Of a DNA stretch of 64,000 nt, positions 8,163 through 17,923 are shown piece after piece; position 1 is the first letter of the stretch, and every line of letters starts with the position of its first letter. Origin of the DNA: Marinobacter confluentis. Lineage in GTDB: Bacteria > Pseudomonadota > Gammaproteobacteria > Pseudomonadales > Oleiphilaceae. The stretch lies in assembly GCF_004785685.1 (NCBI RefSeq), contig NZ_SRPF01000002.1, forward strand, positions 620,001 to 684,000, written 5' to 3'. The notes under the pieces were generated by a model, which was given only the letters and a program-made list of their open reading frames with translations, had not been told where the DNA came from and made no database searches. The translations under genes were made by a program, and so were the position numbers.

Positions 8163-9647
8163 ATGGGACTGTCAGTAAAAGAATCGGAATTTACGACGGA
8201 AGACTTTGAGCGTTTTGCTGCCAAGGTGCGAACGGACCTGACCGCACTCACCCGCCTTCTGGACCGGCCCGGCTTTGGTGAAGGAGAGCCTTCCATTGGT
8301 GCGGAGGTCGAGTTCTACATCGTAAACCCGGACCTGCGCGTTCAGCCGATCAACACCGAAATCGCCGCCAGCGCTCAGGATCCGCAACTGACGGTTGAGC
8401 TCAACCGCTTCAACCTTGAATACAACCTCAGCCCCCAGGCCTTCAAGGGAACCCCCTTCGCCAGAACCGAGCAGGAACTGCTCGGGGCTATTCAGCGCAT
8501 CAACCGGCACGCCGCCCCCTTGAATGGCGAACTGGTCCCCATCGGCATTCTACCCACCTTGCGCCAGTGTGATATGGGCGCGAAGGTGATGACCGACGAA
8601 CCCCGCTACCATGCGCTATCCAACGCATTGATCCAGCAACGGGGCGAGCCCTTCAGTATCCATATCGGTGGCAATGACGTCATCGACCTGGAAGCGGACG
8701 ACGTCACCATGGAAGGGGCGAACACCTCGTTCCAACTGCACTGGCGCGTTCCTGCCCACCGCTATGCCGACTATTTCAACGCCGTGCAGCTGGTGACACC
8801 CATTGCGCTGGCTCTGGCCAGCAATTCGCCCAGCCTGTTTGGCCACCACCTCTGGGAAGAAACCCGTATCGCCCTGTTCAAACAATCCGTCGACAGCCGG
8901 TCGCCCAACCACAGAACCTGGAAACACCCGTCACGGGTCTATTACGGCAACGGCTGGGCACGCAGCGCCTGGGAACTGTTTGCCGCCTCGGCATCCCTGT
9001 ATCCCCCCATCATTCCATTGATGTCGGAAGAAGACCCGATGGCGGTGATTGATCGCGGAGACGTACCGGAACTGGCCGAACTGCGACTGCACCATGGCAC
9101 GACGTGGCCCTGGAACCGGGCCATTTTTGATCACACAGAAGGTGGTCATCTGCGCATCGAGATTCGTTCCATGCCGGCCGGACCAACGGCGGTGGATATG
9201 TGCGCGAACGGGCTGTTCGTGATCGGAGCGGCGTTGGCGGTACTCGAGGATATCCGCCACCTGACGTCGATACTTCCCTTTCATTACGCTGAACACAATT
9301 TCTATCGAGCCGCCAAATACGGCATCGATGCAGACATCATCTGGCCCCACAAAGACCAGGTACAGTTACAGGATACCCCCCTGCTGAACGTTGCCCGTGA
9401 GCTGCTGCCCCGCGCCCGGGAAGCCCTGCAACGAACCGCTGTGGACGAGGCGGAGATCCACCGCTTGCTGGGTATCATCGACGGCCGGATTCAAACCGGG
9501 ATGACCGGCGCGCGATGGCAGCGACAGGTCACCGAGTCTTTTTCCAGGTCCCAGACCAGCGACGAAGCGTTCAAGAATATGCTGTCTCTCTACATGAGCA
9601 ATCAGAAAACAAACACACCACTGCACGAATGGACCCTGTCATCGTGA
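8163..9647 (+). CDS. Glutamate-cysteine ligase-like (GCS2 family) enzyme
   Basis: 494 aa. It begins with an acidic metal/ATP-site stretch (GAEVEFYIVNP, residues 42-52) and continues with NLEYNLSP, a glycine-rich IHIGGNDVIDL and HLRIEIRSMPAGPTAVDM, the pattern of carboxylate-amine ligases of the GCS2 superfamily, which make gamma-glutamyl bonds. It overlaps the downstream AstE-like gene by 19 bp, so a ligase and a hydrolase are made together. The true acceptor amine is unknown; classical glutathione synthesis uses the different GshA family in most gammaproteobacteria. Confidence 0.75.
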   Translation: MGLSVKESEFTTEDFERFAAKVRTDLTALTRLLDRPGFGEGEPSIGAEVEFYIVNPDLRVQPINTEIAASAQDPQLTVELNRFNLEYNLSPQAFKGTPFARTEQELLGAIQRINRHAAPLNGELVPIGILPTLRQCDMGAKVMTDEPRYHALSNALIQQRGEPFSIHIGGNDVIDLEADDVTMEGANTSFQLHWRVPAHRYADYFNAVQLVTPIALALASNSPSLFGHHLWEETRIALFKQSVDSRSPNHRTWKHPSRVYYGNGWARSAWELFAASASLYPPIIPLMSEEDPMAVIDRGDVPELAELRLHHGTTWPWNRAIFDHTEGGHLRIEIRSMPAGPTAVDMCANGLFVIGAALAVLEDIRHLTSILPFHYAEHNFYRAAKYGIDADIIWPHKDQVQLQDTPLLNVARELLPRAREALQRTAVDEAEIHRLLGIIDGRIQTGMTGARWQRQVTESFSRSQTSDEAFKNMLSLYMSNQKTNTPLHEWTLSS

Positions 9648-10684
9648 GCCACTCGCACACCCTTGATTACCTCAACAACCCGTCACCCCGTACCCTGGGC
9701 CGCTCGCCCCTGGAGTGGCTGAACCAGCTGCAACGGCCCACGGTGATTCGCGTTGCTGGCCGCGACCCTTCCAGAACCCGTGCCATGGCAACGCTGCTTC
9801 ACGGCAACGAACCCTCAGGGCTGTTCGCGATTCACCGATGGCTAATGGAGCAGCACACCCCAGAGGTCAACCTGCTCTTCCTTCTGGGCGGCGTCTATCC
9901 CGCGAAAATCCCGCCGACATTTTCGCTGCGCCAGGTGCCAGGCGGACGTGATCTGAACCGGTGCTTCAAAGAACCGTTTGAAAGAGAGGAAGGCGCCATC
10001 GCCAGGGCCATACTGGACGAGCTTCAGACCGCCAACCCCGAGTGCCTGCTGGACGTACACAACACCTCCGGCACGGGCCCTGCCTTCGCCGTGACCATCA
10101 CCAACGACGCTGCCCATCAGGCGCTGGCGTCGCTCTTTACCGACCGGCTGATCATGACAGATCTTCGCCTGGGTGCACTGATGGAATATTCCGAGCAGGA
10201 GGTGCCCACCGTGACCATCGAGTGTGGCGGGGCTCAGGATGATCACGCACACCAACTGGCCTACGAGGGGCTTGTTCGGTATGCCTCGCAATCTGACGTG
10301 CTATCGCTGGAAAAAGCGGAATGGAACGTTGCGGTTCTGCGCAATCCGATTCGGGTGGAGCTGGCATCCGATGCAACGATCGAGTACCGGTTAACGCCGA
10401 GTGGGCATGCGGACCTGACGTTTCCGCCCGACATCGAAAACCGCAATTTCGGGATTGTGTCGCCGGATGAGCCTCTCGGATGGGTAGGGCAAAAAGGCCT
10501 GGACGTTCTCACGGCAATCAGCCACAACCGCACCGAGAACATGGAACAGGTGCTGCAAATCAGGGATGGGCGAATCTACCCTGCCCAGGCCATCAAGACC
10601 TTCATGATCACCACCAACCCGGTGATTGCGAAGAGCGATTGCCTGTTCTATGCGGTCAAAGCAACGGGCGATCCCATTTTTTAG
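9629..10684 (+). CDS. Succinylglutamate desuccinylase/aspartoacylase-family zinc hydrolase
   Basis: 351 aa from the ATG at 9629, which lies inside the end of the upstream GCS2 gene. Zinc-site motifs are LLHGNEPSG (His and Glu, about residue 57) and LLDVHNTSG (His, about 145). The catalytic Glu is probably in VTIECGG. The family removes acyl groups from amino acids. Overlap with the ligase gene suggests both act on one small metabolite. The substrate is not inferable from sequence. Confidence 0.8.
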   Translation: MDPVIVSHSHTLDYLNNPSPRTLGRSPLEWLNQLQRPTVIRVAGRDPSRTRAMATLLHGNEPSGLFAIHRWLMEQHTPEVNLLFLLGGVYPAKIPPTFSLRQVPGGRDLNRCFKEPFEREEGAIARAILDELQTANPECLLDVHNTSGTGPAFAVTITNDAAHQALASLFTDRLIMTDLRLGALMEYSEQEVPTVTIECGGAQDDHAHQLAYEGLVRYASQSDVLSLEKAEWNVAVLRNPIRVELASDATIEYRLTPSGHADLTFPPDIENRNFGIVSPDEPLGWVGQKGLDVLTAISHNRTENMEQVLQIRDGRIYPAQAIKTFMITTNPVIAKSDCLFYAVKATGDPIF

Positions 10685-10734
10685 GCCACAGCTAGCGGAT
10701 GTTGTGTGTCTCTGTCCAGATCGGGACCAAGCGC

Positions 10735-12036
10735 TCAGGGAATCGGCAGGGGCCGCTGCCGAGGATAGTAGAGGGCGAGCCACAGATACTTCAGGTACCA
10801 GGTGCCGAACCGGTAGTTCTCACGATCCTGTGGCGCGAGCAATTTGACCAGATCAAAGTGGTTGGTGAAGGCATCGCGGGGAGGTCTCACAAACACGGAG
10901 TGCCCCCCGATCTGCGACATGATGGATTTCGCCACATGGGCATAGGCCCAGGGGGTTGAAGTATTGGTGTCCAGGACGCCCGGCGCTAACAGAAACAGAT
11001 TCGGCGCGTCGGAGGAAAGAAAGCCGGAATAGCAGCGGCTGCCAATCTCATTCAGGTTTTTCGCCTGGTTCAGCCCTTCCAGGCCAAGATAGCGAAAATC
11101 GACGCCGTAACCCGTTCCCCAGAGTAAGAGATCGGTTTCAAACGTCTCGCCACCGGATAGCGTAACCGTGTGGTCGCTCAAGGAACCCACCTCCCCCTGA
11201 TGCCGTTCTATGTCCACAAAATGTTCAAGCATCCTCGGCCGGCCGGGTATCAGCTGATCAACGCGGATATCGAAATCGCGCTCCGGCAAAATGGCATTGA
11301 TGCCTGCTTTTGCGTACCGGGCCCGCAGATCCCTGTTGAGTAGCCTGTAGATCCATCCCTCGGGCAAACCGAGCATCTGGTACCTCGACAGCGTCCGCAC
11401 ATCGACACCCAGGTGTTTAAAGCGTCGGGTAGGCCGCATCCACTTGGTGGAACGATAAACCCAGTCAACTCGGTCAGCGCCCTGCGCAAAGCACAGATCC
11501 AGCAAATCGTAAGCCGACGCTCCACCACCCACCACGGTCACCCGCCGGCCCTTCAGTTCCCCGGGATCACGCAACGCCGATGAATGGTATTCCCGAATCA
11601 ACGACGCCTCGCGCTCTGGCTCGGGCACAATGGGGCGGTTGTGCCCGCCCGTTGCAGCCACCAGCCATTTCGCCCGGTAGGTTATAGTCTCGGTGGTCAC
11701 TTCCCAGCTGTCGCCTGAAGGCCGCGCCCGAATCACGGGCGCATTCAGTTCAATGTGTGGCGCCAGTTCAAAGCGCTCCACCCATGCTTCGATGTTCTTG
11801 AGAATATGAGGCTGGCCCTCGCCCTCAAGTGGCAGGTTGCCGAGCGTCCAGTCCTCTTTGCGGAACTGGATGTCCTGCCAGGCAGGCAAGTCCCTCCACA
11901 GGCCGCCCACGCGGTCACTGCGCTCCAGAAGCCGCACCTTCAGGCCCGCGTCTAAGGCGTACTTCAGGCAGATGACACCGCCAATACCGCCGCCCACAAT
12001 CACCAGATCCAACACTTCATGGGTGTCCTGAGTCAT
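10735..12036 (-). CDS. Flavin-containing monooxygenase-like FAD oxidoreductase
   Basis: 433 aa. The FAD-binding Rossmann motif is VIVGGGIGGVICLKYA (12-27), followed by LLERSDRVGGLW. A second dinucleotide motif VVGGGASAYDLLD (about 167) should bind NADPH, and LLLWGTGYGVDF resembles the C-terminal ATG motif. This layout fits FMO/Baeyer-Villiger-like monooxygenases acting on sulfur, nitrogen or ketone substrates. It is divergent from the neighbouring FAD oxidase; the substrate is unknown. Confidence 0.8.
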   Translation of the reverse strand: MTQDTHEVLDLVIVGGGIGGVICLKYALDAGLKVRLLERSDRVGGLWRDLPAWQDIQFRKEDWTLGNLPLEGEGQPHILKNIEAWVERFELAPHIELNAPVIRARPSGDSWEVTTETITYRAKWLVAATGGHNRPIVPEPEREASLIREYHSSALRDPGELKGRRVTVVGGGASAYDLLDLCFAQGADRVDWVYRSTKWMRPTRRFKHLGVDVRTLSRYQMLGLPEGWIYRLLNRDLRARYAKAGINAILPERDFDIRVDQLIPGRPRMLEHFVDIERHQGEVGSLSDHTVTLSGGETFETDLLLWGTGYGVDFRYLGLEGLNQAKNLNEIGSRCYSGFLSSDAPNLFLLAPGVLDTNTSTPWAYAHVAKSIMSQIGGHSVFVRPPRDAFTNHFDLVKLLAPQDRENYRFGTWYLKYLWLALYYPRQRPLPIP

Positions 12037-12221
12037 CAGACGCTCCTGTCCTGAGGGGGAACCTCGAGGCTACTCCCACGGACGACGCGCCACCATCAAT
12101 ACCGCTGCATGGACAAAAACAGTCTAAGCGCCAACCCATTGACCGAAATCAGTCTAATAACCCGCTGGTGTTTCCGCCCAAACGGCGCAAGCTGATCAGT
12201 AAGGCTCATAAGAGCAGGGAG

Positions 12222-13613
12222 ATGGCCATGACCGGATTGCAGCAAGGAACCGTTGATACCTTCAGAGGCCAGTTTCATGGCTCTGTCTATGAGCCGGCAG
12301 ATGACGGCTATAACGAGGCGCGGCAGATCTGGAACGCGATGATTGATCGCAAGCCCGCACTGATTGCCCGATGCCATTCGGCAGAGGACGTGGTCGCGGC
12401 CGTCAACTTCGGGCGCGATCAGTCGCTGCGGATTTCGGTCAAGGGTGGCGGCCATAACATCGCCGGAAACGCCGTGTGCGACGACGGCCTGATGATCGAT
12501 CTCTCGCAGATGAAAGAGATCGAGATCGACGCAGACAAGCAACGAGCCTACGTTGGGCCGGGCTGTACGCTGGCGGATTTCGACGCGGCCGCCCAGCAAC
12601 ATGGGTTGGCGACACCGTTAGGCATCAACTCGACCACGGGCGTCGCAGGCCTGACTCTGGGCGGGGGATTCGGCTGGCTGAGCCGCAAATACGGCATGAC
12701 CGTCGACAACCTGATCTCCGTGGACACGGTCACGGCCGACGGCCAGCAGATCCATGCCAGCGCCACCGATCATCCAGATCTGTTCTGGGGCACGCGCGGC
12801 GGCGGCGGTAACTTCGGTATCGTCACCCAATTCGAATTTCAGCTTCATCCCGTGGGGCCGGAATTGCTGAGTGGGCTGATCGTCTTTCCGTTCGACCAGG
12901 CCGCCTCTGTGGTCCCGCAGTTCGCCCGTTTCACCGAAACCATGCCCGAGGACCTGAACGTGTGGCTGGTGATTCGACACGCGCCACCGTTGCCCTTTTT
13001 GCCGGAGTCCGTTCATGGCACGCCGATCGTCGCCCTGGCAATCTGCTACGCGGGCGACCCGGAGACCGGGGAACAGCTGATTGCCCCGTTACGGTCGTTC
13101 GGTACAGCCCACGGCGAACATATCGGAGTGCAACCGTTTGTGGACTGGCAGCAGGCCTTCGACCCCCTGTTAACCGAGGGTGCGCGCAATTACTGGAAAT
13201 CCCACAACTTTGCATCCCTGACGGACGATGTCATAGGCGTGGCGCTAGAATATGGCGGCAAACTGCCCTCACCCCATTGTGAAATTTTCATTGCCTGCCT
13301 TGGAGGTGCCGCCGGCCGCGTGGCCCAGGATGCCATGGCGTATTCGAGCCGGGATGCCAATTATGTGATGAACGTTCATGGACGATGGGAAACGCCAGAA
13401 GAAGATGACCATTGCCGCAAGTGGGCGCGGGCCTTCTTTGACGACGCGAGCCCGTACGCCAGTTCGGGCGCCTACATCAACTTTCTGTCCAGCGACGAAA
13501 CGGACCGCGTCGAGTTCGCCTACGGACAGGCTTACCAGCGGCTGGTCGAGATCAAGCAGAAATACGATCCAGACAACCTGTTCCGGGTGAACCAGAACAT
13601 CAATCCCCACTAG
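12222..13613 (+). CDS. FAD-linked oxidase with berberine-bridge-like C-terminus
   Basis: 463 aa from the ATG at 12222, preceded by a GGGA ribosome site. The PCMH-type FAD domain contains VKGGGHNIAGNAV (His probably linked covalently to the FAD), GINSTTGVAGLTLGGGFGWL (a 20-residue glycine-rich FAD loop) and ends with the berberine-bridge motif YDPDNLFRVNQNI. The family oxidises sugars, alcohols or aromatic metabolites with O2. The second covalent cysteine of 6-S-cysteinyl types would fall in VCDDG but is not in the usual position, so mono-covalent flavin is more likely. Confidence 0.85.
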   Translation: MAMTGLQQGTVDTFRGQFHGSVYEPADDGYNEARQIWNAMIDRKPALIARCHSAEDVVAAVNFGRDQSLRISVKGGGHNIAGNAVCDDGLMIDLSQMKEIEIDADKQRAYVGPGCTLADFDAAAQQHGLATPLGINSTTGVAGLTLGGGFGWLSRKYGMTVDNLISVDTVTADGQQIHASATDHPDLFWGTRGGGGNFGIVTQFEFQLHPVGPELLSGLIVFPFDQAASVVPQFARFTETMPEDLNVWLVIRHAPPLPFLPESVHGTPIVALAICYAGDPETGEQLIAPLRSFGTAHGEHIGVQPFVDWQQAFDPLLTEGARNYWKSHNFASLTDDVIGVALEYGGKLPSPHCEIFIACLGGAAGRVAQDAMAYSSRDANYVMNVHGRWETPEEDDHCRKWARAFFDDASPYASSGAYINFLSSDETDRVEFAYGQAYQRLVEIKQKYDPDNLFRVNQNINPH

Positions 13614-13689
13614 CCCGAGAACCTCTTCGCGGGCTTCGCCCCAGGATGGATGGCAAGCGTGACCTACCTGATGCCGGTTTTCAGATGGC

Positions 13690-14568
13690 CTACATCTCGC
13701 TCATCATCCATTCCTTGAAGGCTTTCATCCCGATGGTCAGCGGACGTTGTTTGCGGTAGACCAGGTAGAAGGCCCGATTGGTGTCAAGCTGGATGTCGAA
13801 AGGCACCACCAGCTTCCCCGACTTAATCTCACGGGACGTCAGGGTGCTATCAGCCAGCGCAACTCCCAGGCCCTCTTCGGCCGCCGCGGTGGCAAGTTGC
13901 CCGCTGGACATCTGAAGGCTGCCCCGGGCGGATATAAAATCCACGCCTGACTGATGCAGCCAGTTCTCCCACTCCCACTTCCGCTTGCGGACATAGATCA
14001 GCGTGTGTTTGGCCAGGTCTTCAGGCTTTTCCAGCGGTAACTCGCCCTCCAATAACTGCGGGCTGCACACCGGCACCAACATGATTTTGCGCAGGAAGTG
14101 CACCTCAATGTCGTCCCACTCACCATTCCCGAAATAGACCGCCATATCGGTACTGGTACGGTCAAAATCCAGCAGCCCCATGGACGCGTTAATTTCCAGT
14201 TCGATATCCGGGTACAGTGCCTGGAATCGCGCCATGCGTGGCATCAGCCAGCGAGTCAGGAAATTGGGTGCAACGCTGATCTTCACCACCTTGGATTCCT
14301 GGTTCGCAGTCAGTCGCTGGGTGGCCATTTCAATCTCGTCAAACGCGTGCCTGACAGATGTGAGGTATTGCTCGCCTGCCGGGGTCAACGCCACCGTTCG
14401 CTTGCTTCGGCTGAAAAGTGAAAGGCCCAAATATTCTTCAAGTGTCTTAACCTGATGGCTGACCGCAGATGACGTCACAAAAAGTTCTTTGCCAGCTGCG
14501 GCAAAACTGCGGTGTCGCGCGGCTGACTCAAATACCCGAAGCGCATTGAGCGGTGGAAGGTGGCGCAT
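13690..14568 (-). CDS. LysR-family regulator, GcvA-like
   Basis: 292 aa. The N-terminal winged helix reads PPLNALRVFESAARHRSFAAA and SSAVSHQVKTLEEYLGLSLF (the GcvA/AmpR-type pattern), followed by a periplasmic-binding-like effector domain. It is divergent from a small 62-aa gene and probably regulates it or itself through the inverted repeats in the shared promoter. Confidence 0.88.
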   Translation of the reverse strand: MRHLPPLNALRVFESAARHRSFAAAGKELFVTSSAVSHQVKTLEEYLGLSLFSRSKRTVALTPAGEQYLTSVRHAFDEIEMATQRLTANQESKVVKISVAPNFLTRWLMPRMARFQALYPDIELEINASMGLLDFDRTSTDMAVYFGNGEWDDIEVHFLRKIMLVPVCSPQLLEGELPLEKPEDLAKHTLIYVRKRKWEWENWLHQSGVDFISARGSLQMSSGQLATAAAEEGLGVALADSTLTSREIKSGKLVVPFDIQLDTNRAFYLVYRKQRPLTIGMKAFKEWMMSEM

Positions 14569-14572
14569 AGCA

Positions 14573-14613
14573 TTTCTCGATTGATGAGATTATTTCATCA
14601 TTCTGCTGAGAAA
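14573..14613. promoter_or_regulatory. Nested inverted repeats between the LysR gene and small gene
   Basis: TGATGA (14582) and TCATCA (14595-14600), spaced by 7 bp, lie inside TTTCTC (14573) and GAGAAA (14608). The position just before the LysR start codon suits an autoregulatory LysR operator. Confidence 0.45.
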
Positions 14614-14693
14614 CGATCGCTTTTTCAACAGCCCTGCACTCATTACCATAGATCCTGTAAAAGATATTCAACTCTCTAGAAAGGAAACAACGC

Positions 14694-14882
14694 ATGAGTA
14701 ACCAAACGATTAAACTGAACGAACATGGCAACATCGATATTGATTACTACACACGGCTTGCATCCCAGCAGCGTAGTGAATACATCGCGCTCAAAGCCGC
14801 GGCGCTCACGGCCAAAGTCAAGTCCTTGTTCCGCAAGTCCTTCTTGGCTGAGAAGCTGCCGACGCTGTCTGCCAGCCATTGA
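14694..14882 (+). CDS. Small conserved cytoplasmic protein, 62 aa
   Basis: Begins MSNQTIKLNEHGNIDIDYY and has a basic C-terminal half (KVKSLFRKSFLAEK). A good ribosome site (GAAAGGAA) lies 8 bp upstream. It resembles short proteobacterial proteins related to the DUF1127 group but no function is known. It is divergent from, and possibly controlled by, the LysR gene. Confidence 0.65.
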   Translation: MSNQTIKLNEHGNIDIDYYTRLASQQRSEYIALKAAALTAKVKSLFRKSFLAEKLPTLSASH

Positions 14883-15430
14883 TCTGCGCTCCGTTACCGC
14901 TCAATCACCTTGTGTATAGATTGGCTGGTTTCGCGCACACCGGCGAACCAGCCCGCTTGAAGCTTGGAACGCATTTCGAAAAACACCTCCAGCCGGGCGG
15001 TTCATTCAGGTTTTGTGGGCTGCACCATGAAGACCACGACCTTGCGCAGCATAAGGATGTGCATCATCGCAGTGGTGTGCTTGCACCCAGCGAGACACCG
15101 GGCCAAAAACTCAAAGCTCATTCACAGAACGGATAGCGCTATCCACAGTGATTTGTCCGTTCTGGGCCAAAGTAGCAGTCCGACGCGCAGACTCATCCGA
15201 TACAAGTCGATCAAGGCATCAGTTGCCACGACCGTATCTGGGACCTTTTCACGGTGAGGGATCCCTGTGTTATCGGCCGTGTTCAACAATCAGTTAGTCG
15301 AAAATCACTTTTTTGAAACTTTTCCTGCCCCCCTCCCGTAGCTGGTCTGGGCGTTACGGCCAGCCGGCCGGACGACAAATACAAAAACAGGCGGAACCGT
15401 TTTAATAACGGCATCTGCCGGGAGAAAAAA
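14883..15430. other. 548-bp intergenic stretch, no gene supported
   Basis: Open frames here have no ribosome site or recognisable protein features. The last 150 bp are likely to hold the promoter and leader of the copper radical oxidase gene; a GAGA-type ribosome site precedes its ATG. Confidence 0.5.
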
Positions 15431-17923
15431 ATGCGACTCGAAAAAAGCTACAAGCGAGCAGCGTTAGCATCAGCGATGGCATTGGCCGTCGCGGGGCCCA
15501 TGCCTGCCCATGCCCTTTTGGGAGGCCTACTGGGCGGCGACGGAAGCAGTGCGGGCGATGGACAGCCATCTGAAACCAACGGCAACGTTGGCTTCTTTAG
15601 TGATCCTTTCGCAGAGCCCACCATTCAGGTGGACGGTGAACAGGTGGCAACCAGCGAACGATGCATCGTCGATGCAAGCGGCAGTCTGCAATGTAAACCC
15701 ACAGCCGGTACCATTGCTGTACTTGGCGACGGTCGCTTTGTTTATCTGAATGCGCTGGAAGGGACAGAAAACGCAGAGCTGGCCGTTATCGCCCAATTCG
15801 GCGAAGTATCTGTCAACGACCAGTCTCGCGTCATGACGCTCGACGAAAACGACCAGCCCAGCTGGGCCAAGCCTTCGCCGATTGATGGCGGTGCCAACCC
15901 GGATGGCAACGACAGCACCACGCTGACTGACGGTCTGCTGGATACCGCCGACAATACCGCACAGAACGACGGTGCCCTTTTCTGCGCCGACGTCGTATTT
16001 CTGTCTGATGGCAGGATGATGGCGGTAGGCGGCACCGACTACTACTCCGAGCCTGGCGTCGATGGCTTACCGGTGGGTGTTGTTGAGCTGGAGGGTCTCC
16101 GAGCGGCACGGATCTTTGATCCTGCGACGAACACCTGGAGCCAGAGTGGCAACATGGAGTTCGGTCGCTGGTATCCAAGCCTGGTAAGCCTGGCGAATAG
16201 CGACGTATTTGTAGCCAGTGGTGTCACCAAGCTTCTCAAGCCGGTGTACCCAGAAGACCCGCTTCAGTCTGGCCGCAACGTGCCACAAACTGAAACTTAC
16301 GATGCCGACACTGGCACTTGGAGCAACAACGGTACCGCGGCTCAGCGTTCCCTGCCGCTCTACCCACGTATGCACCTGCTGCCCAACGGCCACGTCTATT
16401 ACAACGCTGGCGGCCAGGCCTTTAACCCCTTCGGCCAGGCTTACGACCAGGCGCTGTGGAACATCGTCGGTACCTACAATCCGGAATCCAAGCAGTGGAC
16501 AGACCTTGGCTATGCCGGCCTGCCGCTTCGCCTCAATGAGCTCGGGCTTTCGGAACTGAGCACCACACTCAACCCGACCAATCTGGATCCGAACCAGGTC
16601 GAGAGCCTTCTGGGTGACCTGGTCGGTCAGACCCTGACCGACCCGACAGAAGCCGTCGCTCAGTTGCTAGAAACAGAAGTTGATGAGCAATCACTGGAGC
16701 GTGCCATTGGTGCCGGCATGCGTGGGTCGACCTTCTCGATCCAGCTTCCACTGCGCCCTGACGCAAACGGCGGCTACCACACCTCCGAGTTCCTGACCGC
16801 AGGCGGTGTACCGACCTACGTTGCCGCTGGCAGCCCGGGTGGCTACCTGCCGGTGTCATCATCGCGTATAGATACCGTTGCAACCAACGGTGACGACATG
16901 GCGTACGAGTCGCGCCTGACGGGCTCGCTGAACCAGCCACGCTGGTACGGCTCTGGCGTCATGATGCCGGACAACAGTGTCATGGTCTTTTCCGGCGGTA
17001 CGCGCGACGGTGTTGTTGCGACTGGCCTGGAAGGTGCGATCATTCAATCCGAGCGTTTTGATATCGAAACCGAAACCTGGCAACCAATGGCGTCGGCGAA
17101 CCGTGAGCGCACCTATCACAACACAGCCGCGCTGATGCCGGATGGACGTGTTCTGATCGGCGGCCATTCGCCTATCAACACGGCCTATGCGTCGTTTATC
17201 AACTTCGACGAGCTTGGCTTTGCTGACTACGCAGGTCGCGATCCGTCATTCGAAATCTACACGCCACCTTACGCCATGAGAGATGACCGCCCGGTCATTG
17301 AAAAAGCGCCCGTGGCTGTAATGACCAATGGCGGTGTCTTCGATATCCGCACAGACCGTGATGATATTGATCAGGTCATGCTGATCCGTCGCAAGGCAAC
17401 GACTCACCTGACTGATGGCGACCAGCGCGCCGTTGAACTGCCCATCGTTGATCGCCGAAACAACAAGGTGCGCGTCAAGATGACCGGCAACCGCGCGGTG
17501 CTTCCAGCAGGCCAGTACATGCTGTTTGTGAGTTACGAAGGCGAAGACGGTATGCGTCTGCCCTCGAAGTCCACCCCCGTCAGCGTGCTGGCTGATCCGA
17601 GTGCACCTAACGGTCCTCTGGTTACCCAGCTTGAGCCAGCGGCCTCCACGGACGGCAATGACGATGGCGGCCTGATCGGTGGTCTGACAGGCATCCTCAG
17701 CGATCCTGGAACCCTGCTGGATCCGATCCTTGACATAGGGTCAGGTGCCACCAGTGCTGTGCCTACTCTGGGTCAGCTTGAGGACGGCACACCGCAACTG
17801 CTGAACGAGCTTGGTGTAGCAATTGACGGTGGCATGAACGTCCTCGGAGACACAGTCAACAGCTTGCCTGGTGTATCCGAAGACCTCATCGTTGACTTTC
17901 TTGCTCAGGCAGATGGCGCGTAA
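15431..17923 (+). CDS. Secreted galactose/glyoxal-oxidase-like copper radical oxidase
   Basis: 830 aa, exported (signal peptide cut near AHA, residue 28). Kelch-type propeller repeats run through about 185-600, and a DUF1929-like C-terminal domain starts at EIYTPPY (608). All AA5 active-site residues can be aligned by eye: Cys185 (ALFCADV) and Tyr248 (GRWYPSL) for the Cys-Tyr cofactor, Tyr562 and His563 (RTYHNTA), and His659 (KATTHL). It probably oxidises a primary alcohol or aldehyde to give H2O2. A 100-residue acidic, Leu-rich insert lies at about 365-435. The stop codon overlaps the start of the next gene, which suggests a two-protein complex. Confidence 0.8.
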   Translation: MRLEKSYKRAALASAMALAVAGPMPAHALLGGLLGGDGSSAGDGQPSETNGNVGFFSDPFAEPTIQVDGEQVATSERCIVDASGSLQCKPTAGTIAVLGDGRFVYLNALEGTENAELAVIAQFGEVSVNDQSRVMTLDENDQPSWAKPSPIDGGANPDGNDSTTLTDGLLDTADNTAQNDGALFCADVVFLSDGRMMAVGGTDYYSEPGVDGLPVGVVELEGLRAARIFDPATNTWSQSGNMEFGRWYPSLVSLANSDVFVASGVTKLLKPVYPEDPLQSGRNVPQTETYDADTGTWSNNGTAAQRSLPLYPRMHLLPNGHVYYNAGGQAFNPFGQAYDQALWNIVGTYNPESKQWTDLGYAGLPLRLNELGLSELSTTLNPTNLDPNQVESLLGDLVGQTLTDPTEAVAQLLETEVDEQSLERAIGAGMRGSTFSIQLPLRPDANGGYHTSEFLTAGGVPTYVAAGSPGGYLPVSSSRIDTVATNGDDMAYESRLTGSLNQPRWYGSGVMMPDNSVMVFSGGTRDGVVATGLEGAIIQSERFDIETETWQPMASANRERTYHNTAALMPDGRVLIGGHSPINTAYASFINFDELGFADYAGRDPSFEIYTPPYAMRDDRPVIEKAPVAVMTNGGVFDIRTDRDDIDQVMLIRRKATTHLTDGDQRAVELPIVDRRNNKVRVKMTGNRAVLPAGQYMLFVSYEGEDGMRLPSKSTPVSVLADPSAPNGPLVTQLEPAASTDGNDDGGLIGGLTGILSDPGTLLDPILDIGSGATSAVPTLGQLEDGTPQLLNELGVAIDGGMNVLGDTVNSLPGVSEDLIVDFLAQADGA

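Noticed and set aside
13614..13680. Fourth CATCCATG element after the FAD oxidase gene
   Set aside because: CCAGGATGGATGGCAAGCGTG resembles part of the core on the other strand but there are no long outer arms; at most a decayed piece.
14879..15257. Open frames between the small gene and the copper oxidase
   Set aside because: No ribosome sites, no recognisable protein pattern, overlapping frames of equal length.
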